Assembly (NCBI GenBank): GCA_902608385.1
Contig: CACLNT010000002.1
Span: forward strand, 1-64,000
DNA length: 64,000 nucleotides
Direction of reading: 5' to 3'
Source of the DNA: an uncultured Pelagibacteraceae bacterium
GTDB lineage: Bacteria > Pseudomonadota > Alphaproteobacteria > Pelagibacterales > Pelagibacteraceae
Part shown: one piece after another, positions 62,483 to 64,000 of the stretch
Numbering within the stretch: the first letter of the stretch is position 1
Layout: every line of letters starts with the position of its first letter
The notes under the pieces: model-generated
What the model was told of the DNA's origin: nothing
Databases searched by the model: none
Seen by the model: only the letters and a program-made list of their open reading frames with translations
Position numbers and translations under genes: made by a program

Positions 62483-62566
62483 ATGGGATACCCAAAAAAA
62501 CATAGAGGCCGTAGAAAGATGGGCTCTAAAAAAAGAAGAGCTAGAAAAAAAAATAAAAAGAAATAG
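62483..62566 (+). CDS. 27-aa highly basic peptide, possibly ribosome-associated (not in the supplied ORF list)
   Basis: Manual translation MGYPKKHRGRRKMGSKKRRARKKNKKK*; 16 of 27 residues Lys/Arg; Shine-Dalgarno-like aaaggaga just upstream. Confidence 0.65.
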   Translation: MGYPKKHRGRRKMGSKKRRARKKNKKK

Positions 62567-62575
62567 TTTTAACTG

Positions 62576-63286
62576 ATGGATAAAATCGTAAAAGTTAAAT
62601 CCATTAGTATTTGGATATTTATTGTCCCTTTTATAGCCCTAAATACTTGTTTAATTCTTATTACAAAATTTCATAGTTTGTTTCCAAACCCTGAAGATGT
62701 AATCTTAAATACTATTCCATATATTGATGGACAAGCTTCGATTAGTAGGACAGCTAGAGTTTTTCCAACATACTTAATATTCAAACCTGCTATGTTTTTT
62801 ACATCATATTTATTAATTAAATATTGGATTTATAGTAAAGATATAATACTTTTTTTTTATAAAGATCATAAAAATGTTAAACGTATTTTATTCTTTGGTG
62901 TGGGATCAGCAATTTTGATAACTCTTCATTCAATTTTTTTAGGAATTAAATTTGATAATGATCTTTATAAATTATTTAGAAGAGTAATAATGTTATCTTT
63001 TATAATTTTTGAAATTAGTGCTCAGGCCTATTTAGTTGCAGCTTTTTATTCATTCAAAGATAAACTAACAAATTATATTAATCTAGGGTATTTAAAATTA
63101 AAAATTATTTTAGTATCTTTATTAATTGTTGTTGCAATGATTAGTATACCTATAATAAGCTTGCCAGGAGATAATTTTTTAGGTTTTAACTTAAAATTTT
63201 TTAAACACGCATTAGAGTGGAATTATTTTATAGGTGTTATAACTTTTTATTTATTGACTTTTTTTATGTGGAAGAAAAAAAAATAA
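62576..63286 (+). CDS. Multi-TM membrane protein of unknown function
   Basis: 236-aa ORF with about 5-6 hydrophobic segments; no recognised motif. Confidence 0.7.
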   Translation: MDKIVKVKSISIWIFIVPFIALNTCLILITKFHSLFPNPEDVILNTIPYIDGQASISRTARVFPTYLIFKPAMFFTSYLLIKYWIYSKDIILFFYKDHKNVKRILFFGVGSAILITLHSIFLGIKFDNDLYKLFRRVIMLSFIIFEISAQAYLVAAFYSFKDKLTNYINLGYLKLKIILVSLLIVVAMISIPIISLPGDNFLGFNLKFFKHALEWNYFIGVITFYLLTFFMWKKKK

Positions 63287-63313
63287 ATGAAATTTTTTAT
63301 TTAAATTTTTACT

Positions 63314-64000
63314 ATGTATTTTATAAACCCATTTAAAGGATTAAGACCTACTGTGGAGAAGGCATCTTCAGTATCTATTGCAAGCTCAGATCATTTATCA
63401 AAAGATATTATAAGCGAGTATAAAAAAAAAAATAAATGGAGTTATTTAAATGTTTTTGCTGAAAAAGATAATACAAAATCAAAAGAGCAATTTGAATTAA
63501 TGAAAAAAAATTCAATTTTAGAAAAAGACAGTACAGATTCATTTTATATATATAAAATCTCTACAAAAAATCATTCTCAGGTAGGAATTGTTGGTACAGC
63601 TAAATTATCAGCTTATGACAATTTGCATATTCGTGGCCACGAAGAAATTTTTTTAGAAAGAGCACAAAAAAGATTAAAACAAATGGATAATTTAAATGCA
63701 CAGATTGGTCCAATATATGTAATTCATCCAGATAATAAGGAACTAGATGAATTAATAAAAAATGAAATTACTAATAAACCTACTTATTCATTTAATGCAA
63801 TGGATGACTGTAACCATGAAATGTGGATTATTAACGATAAGAATAAAGTGATAAAAATATGTGACTTATTTAATACAATTAATCGGATTTATATTGCTGA
63901 TGGACATCACAGAATGGAAGCATTATCAAAACTTTCAGCATTTAAAAAACACCAAAATCCTAATCATACTGGAGAAGAACGATACAATTATTTTATGGTA
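63314..64000 (+). CDS. DUF1015 family protein, 3' end outside window
   Basis: Open frame to window end: MYFINPFKGLRPTVEKASSVSIASSDHLS...HIRGHEEIFLERAQKRL...IYIADGHHRMEAL; characteristic DUF1015 motifs. Confidence 0.85.
   Translation, partial: MYFINPFKGLRPTVEKASSVSIASSDHLSKDIISEYKKKNKWSYLNVFAEKDNTKSKEQFELMKKNSILEKDSTDSFYIYKISTKNHSQVGIVGTAKLSAYDNLHIRGHEEIFLERAQKRLKQMDNLNAQIGPIYVIHPDNKELDELIKNEITNKPTYSFNAMDDCNHEMWIINDKNKVIKICDLFNTINRIYIADGHHRMEALSKLSAFKKHQNPNHTGEERYNYFMV

Noticed and set aside
1-64000. CRISPR arrays, transposases/IS elements, integrases, prophage genes
   Set aside because: No regularly spaced repeats, transposase/integrase motifs or phage structural genes were seen on either strand.

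Overview
AT-rich, densely packed alphaproteobacterial chromosome segment. Gene content and order, very short intergenic gaps and low GC are consistent with a SAR11/Pelagibacter-type genome (inferred from recognition, not a database search). The left ~34 kb is core: uppS-frr-tsf-rpsB, dnaE, lolD/lolC, proS, rnj, coaX, birA, a complete nuoA-N operon, tRNA-Asp and tRNA-Val, lon, clpX, clpP, tig, tRNA-Leu. The middle (~34-50 kb) is more accessory: DUF1289, family-5 UDG-like, DUF3047, SDRs, NCS1 permease, GMC oxidoreductase, TerC-like, M23 and M24 peptidases, glycosyltransferase-like, AlaDH/saccharopine-DH-like, and a carbamoyltransferase module with DUF5989 and SxtJ-like small membrane proteins. 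At 50-57.5 kb is a sulfonate/sulfite cluster: xsc, suyA, suyB, thioredoxin-like, cytochrome c, a hypothetical protein, aprA, aprB, aprM. The right end has pabC/A/B, an MFS transporter, a metC-like gene, an unannotated 27-aa very basic ORF, a membrane protein and a truncated DUF1015 gene. Main points of interest: (i) a chimeric remnant at ~46.18-46.45 kb, the 5' end of an FAD (DAO-type) oxidoreductase joined to an xsc-like 3' end, giving a 20-bp direct repeat with the intact xsc and bracketing the carbamoyltransferase module; (ii) a possible pseudoknot in the rpsB leader overlapping the ribosome-binding region; (iii) a perfect hairpin ending in the clpP start codon; (iv) sulfite-releasing enzymes next to aprMBA; (v) the 27-aa basic peptide. 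No CRISPR array, transposase or prophage was seen.
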